Shown in pieces: positions 1 through 12,518 of a stretch of DNA of 64,000 bases. Both the position numbers and the translations under genes were made by a program. The DNA is from Rhododendron vialii (lineage: Eukaryota > Streptophyta > Magnoliopsida > Ericales > Ericaceae), in NCBI RefSeq assembly GCF_030253575.1, contig NC_080569.1, forward strand, positions 7,941,501 to 8,005,500, read 5' to 3'. The notes beneath the pieces were generated by a model. That model saw only the letters and a list, made by a program, of their open reading frames with translations. It had not been told where the DNA came from and searched no databases. The number at the start of each line of letters is the position of its first letter. Position 1 is the stretch's first letter.

Positions 1-1490
1 CAAAAAAGCAAAAAAAACTCCACAAAAGGACAAACATGAAGTTTTTTCAAGAAATGTCCCATAATCGAATGTCAAGACTCAAGAGGGAGACTAGAGGTTA
101 AACTTAAAATATCTCTCGAAGTTACTCCACTTTTTAAAGTTAACATAATAGGAATACCAGCGATGAGGACATAAAATCATGAAAATTGTTATAGAGTAAG
201 AAAAAAAATTCTCTACGAGAATTATGCTGGAATGTAATTTTAGAGTTCATTTATGACAAAGTACTAGGAAAATTAATTTCTCAGGAAAATAAGTACTTCA
301 AAATACTACGTACTCAGAGCTTCTTTAACGGGGTGTAAAATTAGATTACATACAACTTGTTAATTATCACGTAGTAAAAAAAAATAGTGCATAGTTTAAA
401 TTCAATTTATGATTGTCGATCTTTTCAAAAAAAAAAGTTTAAATTCGATAATAGCATTAATAAAGAGTCTACATAACACAGTTGTCTTGAGTTCATTAAT
501 TCGCTAAATTACAGATTAAAATTTTAAATAATATCCTAGAAAAGTTGTGTCTTCATAGGATATATCCAATTAAAAAGGGTATCCAATTATAAATTTAAAA
601 TGGAGGGACATTTATTAGTACCTTCTATACACATGCAAATTACCAACCAACCCAAAAAGGCTTGCTACAGCCACGTGCCCTCTAAGCAAACAAGTGGGGT
701 CGGTGGCATCACGGTTTTACCGGAACCAATTAATGAAAGTTATGGCCGGTGAAAACATGTGGCATTTAAGGACTCCCCCGTACTCACACAGTCACACGGA
801 TCCGGGATCCCGTAGCAAACAAAGTCGGGTATGGTGAGCCATCGCAACGTCCAAAAGTATTTTTATCGATCCAAATTTCAAAAAAACTCTTATACGAAAG
901 AGTTCCATGGAAGAGTTTATCTCTTCCGTAAAAGAGTTTATTATAAATTTTGACCGTCAATTGCTTAGATGGCTCACTAAATTCTGTAGTGAATTTGCTC
1001 TTACAAGATCCCACACACGCGATATATTTTTGGTTGCAAATCGGATACACATTTAAGCCGTCCAAATAATGCAACCGACGGTTTAGATTGAAACTCTTTT
1101 TTTTTTTTATAAATCCGTTCGGTATCTTTAAATTCAAATCACCGATTGCATGTTTGTTCGTCTCGAATATGCTGTACAGGTACCACGTCAATTGTACCGT
1201 GTTTCTCACATACACCTGTGGTCCGTGAACTCAACCGCGTCCGATTCAGATACATGGCCGCCTTCCAACCCAATTTCATAGAAAACTCCTCCCTTGCCAA
1301 TTGCCCGCTGACTCGGGGCTTTGTTCTACTCTCTCTCTCTCATCACCTGTTACCGGCAAATCCCAGTTCCCCTTCCATATATGGCATGTAATCACACAAA
1401 CATATACGATGTGATTTCTTTTTGTAAGTACCACCGCCTGTACCTGTTAGATTTTTTTTTCCTTGAGAGAGAGCGAACAGTCATCATCAT
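1..1490. other. intergenic, no gene seen
   Basis: AT-rich DNA with short open frames that have no coding character. The only structure is a more GC-rich stretch at about 640-830 and a CT-rich patch near 1330-1345. The right end should contain the promoter of the TPR gene that begins at 2322. Confidence 0.6.
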
Positions 1491-1495
1491 GCACA

Positions 1496-1503
1496 TATAT
1501 AAA
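1496..1503 (+). promoter_or_regulatory. TATA box of the TPR gene
   Basis: The motif TATATAAA is followed by a leader with a plausible 5' UTR intron: donor GTGAGT at 1638 and acceptor TTGCAG ending at 2174. On this model transcription starts near 1525-1535, 5' UTR exon 1 runs to 1637, and 5' UTR exon 2 runs from 2175 to the ATG at 2322. The intron model is inferred from splice-site consensus only. Confidence 0.45.
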
Positions 1504-2275
1504 CCACCCCAATGCCCTCCCCACGCCCTGTGATAACTGAACCCGGGTTCTACTTCACTTCCCTAAACCTATATTCGCCGGAGACGTACTGGGATTCATC
1601 GGGAAATTCTCCGCCGGCCGGTCAAGAACGACGACAAGTGAGTATGCGCACAGCTTAATTTGCCTTCAACCCAGTAGCAGTGGTGGATTCAGTCTGTAGG
1701 AGGCAAAAATCTTCACCTGAAAACGAATTACTAATGGGTAGTAGTATAAGATAATTTGTGAAATGATAAGAGTTTGTAATTCCGGGTCAAGGGTTACACG
1801 GGGATTGATGTGTGCATGATTTTTTCTTGAATGGCGATTCCTGATCCGATTTTCCTGGGAGGAAATAGGAGGGTGGAATCATGATATAGCCTTGAGCTCT
1901 TCAATCCGTATTTTAGAGTCTGAAGAGCTTTTGGTTGGGATGTCAAATTATCTGTGCCGAAATATCTTTGTACCTTTGTTTCAGTACAATTTTAATCGCC
2001 GTACCAGCTTTTGGTTAAAAGTTTTTGGCAATTCTGCGATTAAAATTGCGCTGAAAAATTGCGCTGAAACACCGATACGACGACATTTCGGCCCAAGTCA
2101 TGATCTGATGATGACTCTGGCTTGTTCAACTATACCTTTTGTGTTTGCTAAATGATTGCTTTATGTGATTGCAGGCTCAAGTGAGTTGAAAGAAAGGCCA
2201 ACTTTTTTCTGCACCAGATTCAAAGGAACAACATTTTTTCTTTCTGCCTTAAGCCTTTTCTGTTCCTATTCCATT

Positions 2276-2300
2276 GCTCTCTCTCTCTCTCTCTCTCTCC
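2276..2300 (+). repeat. (CT)n microsatellite in TPR 5' UTR
   Basis: Uninterrupted CT dinucleotides lie on the sense strand, about 20 nt before the ATG at 2322. An in-frame ATG at 2274 would translate the repeat as Leu-Ser; I judge that start to be spurious. Confidence 0.8.
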
Positions 2301-2321
2301 CTCCAATTGGTTCCGGAAGAA

Positions 2322-5300
2322 ATGGGGGTTCAGGTCGCTGCGGCCTGTTTACACCGGTCACAATCCACTGTTTCTCACCCACCTTCCTCCCCTCAAACCC
2401 TAGTTTCCACCGTCTCAACCCCTTCCCTTAAACGACGCAGTTACAGCGGAGCCCTCGTGTTTCGGTACATGACAACACTAGACCGGCCTGTTGCATTCGG
2501 CTCAAATCTCCGCAGATCCAAATCAGGCAACCACTCAAAACCGAGAACCAAAACCATCACACGAGCTTACAGTGAGAGCCTTGACGCTTTCTCCGACGAG
2601 GAATTCTCAAAACAGATTCAAGAATTGGCGATGAAGCTCCAGTTATCCGACGATGACTCCTCCTCATCATCGGATTCCACCAACTCCAACGCAACAGAAT
2701 CAGAAAGTTCTTCCCATTCTGTTAACGTAACCGAGTCGAACAGTAAAATTGGCTTTTTACCGTTCGAGCCGTTGCAGCCTCCCAAGTGGTCCGGGAGGGA
2801 GGAGATAATCCCGGCGAGCATCGAGTGGAAGGCGAACAGCGTCGACATTCCGCTCTCGCTCCGGATTATAAAGCGCAAGAAGAAGCAATCGGAAGAAGGG
2901 TTTACGGACGCAGGGGACTCTGCTTGTTCCTCAGTCAAAAAAGCCTTCTCGTCCATGGTTTTCATAATCCGGGAGCTCCACAGCTTCACTCTCCAGATGA
3001 GGGAGATGCTATTGTACGAGGATTTGCAGGGGATTCTCGCGCGCGTGCAGACCGAAATGAACGCGTCCTTCGTGTGGCTCTTTCAGCAAGTCTTTTCTCA
3101 TACTCCGACGCTCATGATCTCCGTCATGATGTTACTAGCGAACTACACCGTTTACTCCATGTCGAACGCCACCGCCATTGCCGCACCGCCGCCATCTCCC
3201 GCCGCCTTGACGGAGTCCGTTTCGGCATACGAGGACCAAACTCACAACAATCACAAAAAATTCGATTCTTCGGCAATCAAGACTTTTTCGGTGAACGGGA
3301 AGACGGTCTCGATCGGGGGGAGCGACGGCGGCGGAGGGGGGCTCCCGAGGATCGCTAGCGGAACGGACGGCGACGGGCGGTTCGATGAAACGACGTCGTT
3401 GGACTACGGAGCGGCGTCGGCGACGGGGAACACTGTGTCGACGGGGGACGAGGAGTCGGCGTCGGCGAGGGAGGAGGAGTTGAGAGCGTGGAATGCGATG
3501 GTGGAGGAGGCGGCGATGATGCAAGGGGAAGCGAGGGACGAGTCGCTGAACCAGGAGACGGTGCAGAGGTTTGTTTCGCCGGTGACGGTGAAGATTGAGG
3601 GGGACGGTGATTACCCGGATTATTTTAGAACGGAGCTGGTTTACCAGACGAGGTTGGCTGAGGATCCGGACAACTGTGTTTTGCTCGCCAATTATGCTCA
3701 GTTCCTTTATGTCGTGGTTCATGACTACGATAGGTAAGATTTCCAACCCAATTTTGTCTATCAATTTGCTTGGTTTAGTTTAGTGTTTTTACACTGTTGA
3801 TTAGTACTTCTCATGGTTCACTCTATTACGTGATTAGATCATAACAGCTGTCTCGTCAAATGATCTGCTAACTCTTAATTTACTTATATAATTCAAAAAA
3901 TTAATTGGAGATTGATAGTAGCCTGTGGGCATTAGCATATATAGAAGTAATAGCACTATGCTTCTTATTCTTGCCGATGCGAGACATTTGCGGTTCTCAC
4001 AATACAAAATAATTTCTTCTAATGGAAAACGTAAATCTTGTACGAAATAGTAATGTGCTGGGGATATTTTGGCAAGCGTAGTAAAACTCTAGGGTTCAAT
4101 TTTTGGTAAAAGAATGCAGGTCGTCAATTGTTTACCATTTTTTCAAGGAAATGCTAAAAACATTTCACTGGACTTCGTGTAATTTCTTTAACTTATTGAT
4201 GATAGCTCATTACAATATAAGTCTCCCTTCTCTCGGTAAGATTAGCGCGCATACGACGTTGGCCGGGTGAATTTGTGCTAAGTTGATGAGTATAAATTGC
4301 TTGTTGGTTTAAATTTTAAAGTATCTTACAAAGTGCTAAAACTTTTTTTACATCTTACTATATTAAAGTATTTATGGGAATTGATCCTTTTTTTTACGAT
4401 ATATCTATCTTATCATTTACACTCTTTTTCGTTTTCATGAACATGAAGTACTGTCGCTTCATGCGTGAATGATAAAACTAATCCAAATAAAATAGAATAG
4501 AGTGCATCATGAATCAAATAGAATACAGTGTAGCTATCATATATTAACTGAGAGCATGTACACCGATGATTTGGTAAAATATCTTGTGAATAGTTCACAA
4601 TTTTAGTTTAATTACGGAGTATCATTTTTTTCTTTCACAACTACACTTATACTATCTATTTTACCTAACACTAATAAAAATATACATTCTTCTACTACTT
4701 TTGTTCTTTATCTTTATCATTTTCTTCCCGAGTTTCTTCCACCTTGGCAGTGGAGAATCAATTTTTGTGCTCAAAATTGGGTTTGGACCAAACTGATAAG
4801 TTTTTGTGTTGAAATTGGGTTTTGATCAAACATGGAAAGAATTTTGTTTCATGGTGATGAGCATTGAGAGAGAGAGAGAGAGAATATTTTAATACTTACC
4901 TTGTAAATAGTTGTTAGGTAGAAGAATTGTTCATAAATGGAAAATACCTACTTGTTTGCCTATTCTGCTGCAACTCTCTTTTGGTGTCTTGAATGGGTAA
5001 AATAGCTACAAAAGATGATTCATGTACTCTGGTAAATTTGCTTACGTACTCTAGTAAATTTGCTCTAAGACTGTAAAAAATCTCTAGTCAATATCTATCT
5101 ATCAAAATCTTGAAACTTGGTGAGAAGAAGTCTGTTGAGTTACGGCTTCTCAAAGTCACATGAACCCTTTGATACTCTCCCATTTTTGGTAGGAGGGAGA
5201 GAGAGAGAGAGAGAGAGGATATTTGCAACCCCAAGTTGTCGTTATCGAGCAAATAGGAGATAAGTTCCCATCTATTGGACGGGGAATATGTGGTGTTGAT

Positions 5301-5702
5301 TAAACTTTTGTTATCACCATTGTGTGCTCGTGTTTGGTGCACTACTTTTTTATGAAAAGTTGAGTTGTTGATTGACTTAGATATTTTTATCGCCATGTTG
5401 CTGGTACTTATTTTGTTCTTGTTTGTATGTGCGTTGTTTGTTCTGATTTGTGTGGAAACAGAGCCGAGGAGTACTTCAGGCGAGCAGTCAAGGCGGAGCC
5501 GCCCGATGCGGAGGCGCTGAGCAAGTACGCCGGCTTCCTGTGGCAAGCGAAGAAGGATCTGTGGGCCGCCGAGGAGACGTACTTGGAGGCCATATCGGCT
5601 GAGCCTACCAACTCCTACTACGCCGCTAACTACGCTCACTTCTTGTGGAACACCGGCGGGGAGGACACGTGTTTCCCCATCGACAACACCGACGAGGCTT
5701 GA
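2322..5702 (+). CDS. TPR-like superfamily protein, two exons
   Basis: Exons are 2322-3733 and 5462-5702. The junction (AG then GTAAGA, acceptor AACAG) restores the TPR reading ...YDRAEEYFRRAV. The product is 550 aa. The N-terminus (1-80) is Ser/Arg-rich and could be a plastid transit peptide. Residues 83-140 are acidic and Ser-rich. Residues about 261-281 (TPTLMISVMMLLANYTVYSM) are hydrophobic and may cross a membrane. The C-terminal 115 residues hold about three TPR units (near 435-468, 469-503 and 504-538) with the pattern Nx4LLANYAQFL, Dx7YAGFLW, NSYYAANYAHFLW. TPR units bind partner proteins; no enzyme motif is present. The family matches plant proteins such as Arabidopsis At1g07280, At2g29670 and At3g47080 (from memory), of unknown biochemical role. 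The start is the first ATG after the CT repeat. Confidence 0.9.
4552..5066. repeat. MITE-like element inside TPR intron
   Basis: The element has GAGCA...TGCTC ends and internal phrases (GGTAAAATA, AATAGTTC, TTCATAAATGG) shared with the copy at 35220-35567. It lies entirely inside the 1.7-kb intron of the TPR gene, and a short GA run sits within it at 4866-4883. A second GA run at 5197-5218 lies between the element and exon 2. The family assignment is uncertain. Confidence 0.4.
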
Positions 5703-6944
5703 TACCTTAAATAAATAAAAAAATTTAAAAAAAGAGCAAAATATTCCCATGATCTTACCCTCATCAATGTACCATTTATCATTAAAAAAAGAGCATAAAA
5801 AAGAGAAGTTTTCATTTACTTTTTTTAAAGATGTTTCAGTGATGTTGGGGGAGGTGAGGAGAAAAAGAGGTGATGGACTTGAATTGGGTTGTTCGGAAAC
5901 AAGAGGCTTATGTGGCCTTAGGGCGGCTCTGGAAATGATCGACAATGGCGCGAGTCTCTTTTGTTTCTTGGTGAGAAAAGAGGCCGGGTTTTTTTTATTC
6001 TCTTACTAATTTTGCGATTTGCACAGCTTATTTTTGTTCACCGTTGAGACACACATTCACCTAGCAGAGAGTGTAATTATATGTTTGTTGCTGGTATAGA
6101 ATATCATTTTTGAGGTTTGAATATCTTTTTTTTTTAGGAAAGATGGCTTATTTTGGGATGAAATGGAAATTGGGTTCTCTGCGGCAGAAGGATGATTTCT
6201 CATTCATTAGTCTGACAAAAATATGTAAAGGTGGAATTATGGCATTGGACATGTAGCCCATCCTTCTCGTGCATTTCGACAAGTGATATCCTCAAAATGA
6301 AAAAGAAAAGTGTATTTCGATCCGGACCGTCAGTTGCATGTTTGGACGGCCCGGATGTACGCGTCAGGCATAACCGATTTCCAACCAAAATTTTTTTAAG
6401 GTAGGGTGTTTGATCCCATCTTTCATTTTTCATTCAGATTGAGTTTATTTTTAGCCAAAACATTTAAAATATTATTTTAAAATTATTAAACAATTCAAAT
6501 TATTCTTGCAAGATCCGGAATGGATTCAGGGCGACGATCTATGTAGGGTGGGTTCCCACCTTGTCCGAATTAATAGAACTACCCTGTTGAACATCATGGG
6601 CCTAGCCCAGTATTTGGTTGCTAGAGAATTGTGGAGTTATGGGCTGTATTTGACCTATTGGTTGAGCGTCTGGCAGGTTCTTGCGTGTGTTCCGGAACTC
6701 CTAATAAGTATTTATTTTGTAATAAGGTAATTTTAAATTTAAAAATAATATGTTTACGCAAATAATTTTTTTAATAATATGAATCTTATTTGATAGATCT
6801 CATTGAGATATTTTGAATGGAGCAAAAAAATTTAAAAAATTATTCTTTATTTGCATTATTTTTTATTACTTATTTTTTAAGAAGATTTCTGAAACGGGGC
6901 TGATCCGATCAATGACGTGGTTCACTTTTAGAGGGGTTATATTT
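5703..6944. other. intergenic, no gene seen
   Basis: This is the 3' side of the TPR gene. It contains a fragment near 6310-6360 with the phrase TTTGGACGGCCCGGATGT, which recurs in several MITEs of this window (6945, 12519, 37032, 50140). The open frames here lack coding character. Confidence 0.5.
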
Positions 6945-7112
6945 CACGTGGTGCCCGCTCGGCACATTGGAACTGTCCAATGCACTTTTGGACGGCCCAG
7001 ATTAAAACCTTCTCTCCTCTCACCCTACCACTCTCTCTCTCTCTCTCTCCCCAAATCCAAGCCGTCTAAAACCGTAATAGGCGGTTCGGATGTGCCGAAT
7101 GGACACCACGTG
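6945..7112. repeat. MITE with CACGTGGT ends
   Basis: The inverted ends read CACGTGGTGCC (6945-6955) and GGACACCACGTG (7101-7112). Sub-terminal parts also pair (CTCGGCACATTGG against CCGAATGGAC). The core holds a CT microsatellite at 7033-7049. The inverted ends contain G-box cores (CACGTG), so the element carries potential bZIP/bHLH sites. Confidence 0.45.
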
Positions 7113-7439
7113 GTACCCACCGGACGCTGAAAAATTCTTCATATGCTAGGGGAACCACAGACTTGCATGTGTAGATTTTACCATTCTCTGCGTATGAGAC
7201 AAATACCAGTTTACCGTACAATTAATTTAATTTTTACTCCGCTAGAAACATAATAAGATAAAGAAATTGGTCAAATTGGGAAAGAAAAACGTACTTTTTA
7301 ACCGGTATATACATGCACACATGTACTATATATACTCCACACATTCCCACTCTCTTTAAATGAACAACAGAACTTCCTAGAGATCTAGATCAACGTTGCA
7401 TGCACGTTGCGGCACCGTATCTCTCAATATAAAAGTTCG

Positions 7440-7620
7440 ATGATTAAGGGTGTGCAGGCCAGCCTACGTACTTCGATTAATTTCCTCTTCGATATTGTCG
7501 AAGGTAGGTCAATAACCAGAAGTTACTTTCTAACAGTCTGACACTAAGAATCAAACCCTAATCCATCGTATAGAGGAACAAACACATCAACCAACCGGCC
7601 GACTAACCCTTAGGCTAGAA
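7440..7620 (-). mobile_element. tRNA-derived SINE, Au-like
   Basis: Read on the minus strand, the unit ends with AATCGAAGTACGTAGGCTGGCC...ACACCC in interrupted form. This resembles the conserved 3' part of plant Au SINEs. A B-box-like GGGTTTGATTC lies upstream. There is no clear poly-A tail or target duplication, so this is an old copy. Confidence 0.4.
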
Positions 7621-7655
7621 GTCCTTTTCATGCTGCGTCTTTGCAATCATGCATA

Positions 7656-7659
<4 letters not shown>

Positions 7660-7692
<33 letters not shown>
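7660..7692. repeat. (GA)n microsatellite
   Basis: Uninterrupted GA dinucleotides of about 33 bp. No gene is recognised nearby. Confidence 0.9.
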
Positions 7693-7693
<1 letters not shown>

Positions 7694-8024
7694 CATGGGG
7701 GAGACTGAAGAGTGACAGGGGTTGGGGAGTAGTTTTAATTATGTATATAACCATCACTTTTTCACGTGGTTTTTGGTGTCATTTTCTGCTTGGCCTAACC
7801 CTGCAGGCCTCATCCTCCTTCCCAACATTACACATTGCCTGTTGATGTTCATGTTTTCATCTCTAAGTCATAGCATTATGGTATTAGTAGGTTAGTAGAC
7901 AAAAGAGTACGCAAAGACCGATGCAGAATTTTAAGGTTGAATCAATATTAGTATAATAAATTATTTTGTAACATACGGAAGGTATTTTGTCAATACAAAT
8001 TGTAAAAGGTACTAAAAAAAAATC

Positions 8025-8026
<2 letters not shown>

Positions 8027-8081
<55 letters not shown>
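8027..8081. repeat. (TA)n microsatellite
   Basis: About 54 bp of pure TA. It is likely to be highly polymorphic in length. Confidence 0.95.
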
Positions 8082-8085
<4 letters not shown>

Positions 8086-8320
8086 GTCGACATATTCAGT
8101 ATGTAAAATATGATCATTTATTGTTATAACTGTATACAATCTTGTGTATCCATATCTATTTTAAAAAGCAAAATAGCGTTACAAAAAATAAAAGAATTTC
8201 TTAAAAAACTTTCTTTCTCTCAGATTTCTTGGCTGGTTGAGTGTTGGATGGATACGTTGTTAGACGAACGAGCTAATATAATGTCAAAGTTTCTGAGAAA
8301 AAACTACTATAAATCTAATA

Positions 8321-8595
8321 CCCTCTCCGTCCTCTCTTTTCTTTTCTTTTTTATCCCAATTAGCATTTTTTACTGTCCCAAAAAGATTATCCCACTTCAA
8401 ATTTCAATTGACACAATTGAATGAATTTCCTCCTTTACCCTTCATTTTTTAAATTAGTAGTACTAATAACAAAGTATGAAAAGGTAATAATTGGAAAGTA
8501 AATTTGGAAAATAAAGTGCTAAAAAATACAATGATTATATCCTCTTATTAAGTTGGAATACCTCAAAGGGATCAACAAATAAGGGACAGAGTGAG
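8321..8595. repeat. degenerate Stowaway-like MITE
   Basis: The left end CCCTCTCCGTCC and right end GGGACAGAGTGAG are decayed forms of the CTCCCTCCGTCC Tc1/mariner MITE terminus, and a TA flanks each side. There is no coding capacity. Confidence 0.6.
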
Positions 8596-9059
8596 TAAAA
8601 TTTTGAAACGTGATTAGGGCAGCCAAGTAGGCATGGAAAAATAAATAAATAAGTGATTGTTCTGCATGAGATCCTATATATATTCGCATTCCATGGGCCC
8701 AAACATTCCAGACTTTGGGCCACTGTTATGTTTTCCAAGTTAAAAGAACGGGAAATTACTGGCCGGTCCTATTTATTTGTTTGGGTTCCTTCCCAACTCC
8801 CTTTTGTAGTGTGTATCCCATGCGGCCCCTTTCTAAAAGTGCTTTTATTAGTTTGTCCTCACCCCTTTGGTTTTGGCAGGTGACGCGTCAGATTTGTACT
8901 GACGCATATCATTCCCGCCGTTTCACCAACAAATCCAGACAAACCCATGTGAACAGAGAGAAAACCCTAATCTTTCTCCTTTTCTCTCGGTCCAACCCCA
9001 ATCTCTCCTTTTCTCTTTGATGTGGACATAATTTTTATTTTTTGTATTACAAAGTTAAA

Positions 9060-10010
9060 ATTTAATATATTTTATAAAATATATCATTTTTGGTAAAATT
9101 TATATTTTTAGAATCCACTTAAAGAGATCTATCAAACAAGACTCATATTGAATAGAAAATTATGTGATTTTTTTTTTTGTTTTTTTGAGAGCATGAATTG
9201 TGTATTTTTTTGGATGTGAATTGTTCATTTGAGGGGTGTAAATTCTTTCATTTTGGAGGGTGTGAATTATTCAGAAGGGATGTGAATTCTTTCATTTTGG
9301 AGGGAATGAATTTTGCATTTGAAGAGTGTGAATTCTTTCATTTTAGTTTGTGAATTGTGTATTTTAGAGAGTGAGTTATGATGTGTGAATTCTGTATTTT
9401 GTAGGGTGTCAATTGTTTAGAAGGGGTGTAAATTCTTTCATTTGAGGGATGTAAATTCTCTTCATTTTTGGAGAATGTGAATTCTACATTTGAGGGGTGT
9501 GAATTGTTTATTTTGGAGAGTGAGTAGTGATGTTTGAATTCTGCATTTGAGAGTTGTGAATTCTGTATTTTGGAGGGTGTGAATTCTTTCATTTGAAGGA
9601 TATAAATTATTTTCATTTTGGAGAATGTGAATTCTGAATTTGAGGGATGTGAATTCTTTTATTTTGAAGTGTGAGTTGTGTATTTTGAGGAGTGAGTAGT
9701 GATATATGAATTTTGCATTTTGAGGTGTGTGATTTTTATTTTATTTTGGATGGTGTGAATTGTTCAAATGAGGTATGAATTATTCATATCCTCAGAATTC
9801 ACACCTTTAAAAAAGACATAATTCGCATCTAGATGAAAAATTCACAGCTAAATGAAGAATTCACACGTTCAAAAAAGACAAAATTCACACTGAAATGAAG
9901 AATTCGCATCCCCAAATTAAGAATTTATACCTTTGAAAAAAAACATAATTCACACCCAAATAAAGATGTAGGAGTATTAAAAATTGCAACATAAATAATT
10001 AAAAAAATTT
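9060..10010. repeat. fold-back minisatellite element
   Basis: About 25 degenerate tandem units of roughly 22-28 bp (core TGTGAATTCTTTCATTTTGG, with variants GTGTATTTT and TGCATTTGAGG) run from about 9185 to 9780. The same motif then continues in inverted form (AATTCACACC...) from about 9790 to 9960, so the array can fold back on itself. The left flank (9075-9170) matches the reverse complement of the flank of the second array at 38340-39620. Apparent open frames across the array are artefacts of the repeat. Confidence 0.75.
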
Positions 10011-10656
10011 GCGAAAAATTAAAAAAAAAATCAGGAGGATAAAATGGTGCGCTCCTGTTACACACTAACTTAACTTCAACACATTCCAACGCAAGTTGCA
10101 ACTACTCTTATTCAATTCTAGGGTTGCTGTTTATCTTCCCCAAAGCAAGCGCCTTTTTTCGGTTCAAGACAAAGGAAAAGTCATGGAACAACAGAGCTTA
10201 AAGAGGTGAGAAAAGGAAGATGACTTCACGATTCTGATTTTTTCCAATTTGATCTTCTTCTTTTCTCTGATTTCTTTCAACGTCGGTGAATCGGAACCCT
10301 AAAACGATAGATCTAAAATCCCACACCGCCATCGTGAAATTCATCGTCTTCGGCGATGTCGCCGTTGCACCCAAACTCTCGGCTACCGAACGACGTCTCC
10401 ATCGTCCAGCGGACTGAGAATGTTGTTGCCAAGGCCGTTGCCCAGCTGCTGGAGCGGGTCATAGCTTCGTAGACTGCTGGCTGCCGAGGACAACGAAGAC
10501 CAGCAGTTGTACTTGTACGCGTCCTAGTAGTAATAAAGTTGGGGTATTTTCGGTACTCCACTTAAAACGGGGCTTATGGAGAGTGAGTTTGACAAACAAT
10601 GGACTTTGATGGGTAGGCGCTGACATTTTTAGGGCCGGCCTGAAAGAACCCCTTAA
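10011..10656. other. intergenic, possible decayed gene fragment
   Basis: 10130-10560 is more GC-rich than its surroundings. It has an ATG followed by a short frame and a GTGAG donor-like site near 10206, then mixed short frames on both strands. I recognise no protein and no frame runs far. It could be a captured or decayed gene piece. Confidence 0.25.
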
Positions 10657-10858
10657 GGGAAAATGACGGCCAATGACGTGTTTTGATAATTAATATCCGC
10701 CAAGAACATTTTGTTCATTAACAAATGTTCTTAGCATGTCCTTAAAAGGTATTAATTATCTAATATCTGCCAAGAACATTTTGTTCATTAACAAATGTTC
10801 TTAGTATGTCCTTAAAAGGTATTAATTATCAAAACATGTTCTGAGCCTTCATTTTCCC
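10657..10858. repeat. MITE, tandem-dimer form
   Basis: The ends are GGGAAAATGA and TCATTTTCCC. The inner unit (GCCAAGAACATTTTGTTCAT to CCTTAAAAGGTATTAATTATC) occurs twice in a row, with few differences. A single-unit copy lies at 32191-32322. The dimer probably arose by unequal exchange or by one copy inserting into another. Confidence 0.75.
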
Positions 10859-12518
10859 TTAAAAGAACAAGAAAAAGAGAAGTCCTGGATACTGGATACA
10901 TGTGGGGGTGTGGGGCTTGTGGCGTCGGGAATTAATGATTTAAGCACTACGTGGCAGTGCTCCAAAGGGCCCTAAACAATCACTCACTCGTGGGCGTCTC
11001 ATACAAATCAATGAATCATTGCAGCTTCCAATTACAGTAGTTGATTCGGGTAAATCATGGACCATAATGGGCTGTAGTTGGCCTTGACTCTGTTGGGCTT
11101 GGAACTTTGAAGTGTCCCAGTCACCGATAGAAGTTTTTTCAGCTCAACCCAATAAACACCAGGCCTTTATTGGGCTTGGAACTTTGAACTCTGTTGGGTT
11201 TGGAACTTTGAAGTGTTCCACCGCCATTTTGCAAGTAAGGCCCGTTATGAACCATCAGTCTCGATCTTTTCTTTGATTCCTAATCCCCGGCCCTCACCCT
11301 TAATTAATAATTTGCTCTTGGTTACTGACGACTCCCGCCTACTATTTCAATAGGCTCGATCGATCATCTTTCTCTCGAATAAAAAAAAGAAAAAAAGATT
11401 ACATCTTTCTCTTTTCACTTGCACCTCGATCCCCAGTCCCCAGAGAAATTTTCTTATTTCCGGAAACAAATAAATAAATTTACACCATCTATATTACAAG
11501 GAAGATGCTTGGTGTAGTGAGTATTTATTGACTTCGTTACCGATTATTCATAATGTGTTTAGTTTTGGATCGTTAATTGGAAGTATATATGTAGGCACGA
11601 GTAATTTGCCAGTATACATTACACGTGATTATTCAATTCTCGTGAAGCACCAATATTTGGGAGCCAGAATTTCCGTTTGACCGGAAATTTTTTTTTTTTG
11701 GGAACCACACACTTGATAATGGAGCCCACACCAAAGCGTGCTGATAAAGGTCTCTGAAGAACTACGTGGCGGCCGGTGCTCTAAGAGTCCTTAATAATTT
11801 CATTAAATTTTCGTCTCAACGATGATAATGCTCAAAATTTGCAAACTCAGGGTGCGTGCGTTTGGGCTAAATGAGTTTGTCTTAAATTAGTTGATGTTAT
11901 TTACTTTTAGCGTTACTTTGTATAGTATTTTGTCAAAAAAATTGGGTCAATGATTAGTCTCTACGAGAGGAATCATATAAGAAAATATGGACTGCAAATT
12001 AAAACAAAAAGTTAAAATAGGATGACATTAAAGATAATAGCAACAGCTGTTTAAAAAAAAAATCGTCTTTTAAGTGACATAAATTTAAAAAAAATACAGA
12101 AAAGACGAACTAAAACACCCAAATACAAAATTTAGGTGACCCCTTATACTCCAGAGGAACAAACTTTTAAAATTGAACCAACGAGAGAAATGATAAATAT
12201 TCCAAACTAAGCCCAAACGTAGCAACATCACATTCCCAGCCAGATTTGTTTCAAATGACAAAGCTAAAATGGACCGGAAGTTTTAATTCAGCTTCCCGTT
12301 AGTGGGCAGTGGAATTGAGCTCCCTGAATAATTGAGGTGTGTAAACTGACACGAAGACCCAACTTATAAAAAAAAATTGACTGGAAGCATAAAAATTCTG
12401 TTATGGCACTCTGGCCACAAATCTACATACGCAGCCATTCTGTCTCTTCCATTCCAAATTTGTGAGTCGCCAATACCCTAGTCAACCCTAATGCCAGATA
12501 AATTGGATTCTACTGCAT
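10859..12518. other. intergenic, no gene seen
   Basis: Mostly AT-rich. A short phrase (TTGGGCTTGGAACTTTGAA) appears near 11095 and twice more by 11205 as a scattered local repeat. Nothing coding was recognised. Confidence 0.5.

Noticed and set aside
2618-3764. Minus- and plus-strand frames up to 209 codons inside TPR exon 1
   Set aside because: They overlap the clear TPR frame and are Arg/His-rich products of its GC-rich codons.
9338-9616. 92-codon frame in the first minisatellite
   Set aside because: It follows the repeat period (Asn-Ser-His-Pro-Ser runs) and is an artefact of the array.
10313-10561. 82-codon minus-strand frame in a GC-rich patch
   Set aside because: No domain, frame not extended by splicing, opposite strand has equally open frames. 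It may be a decayed gene piece, but I cannot show that.
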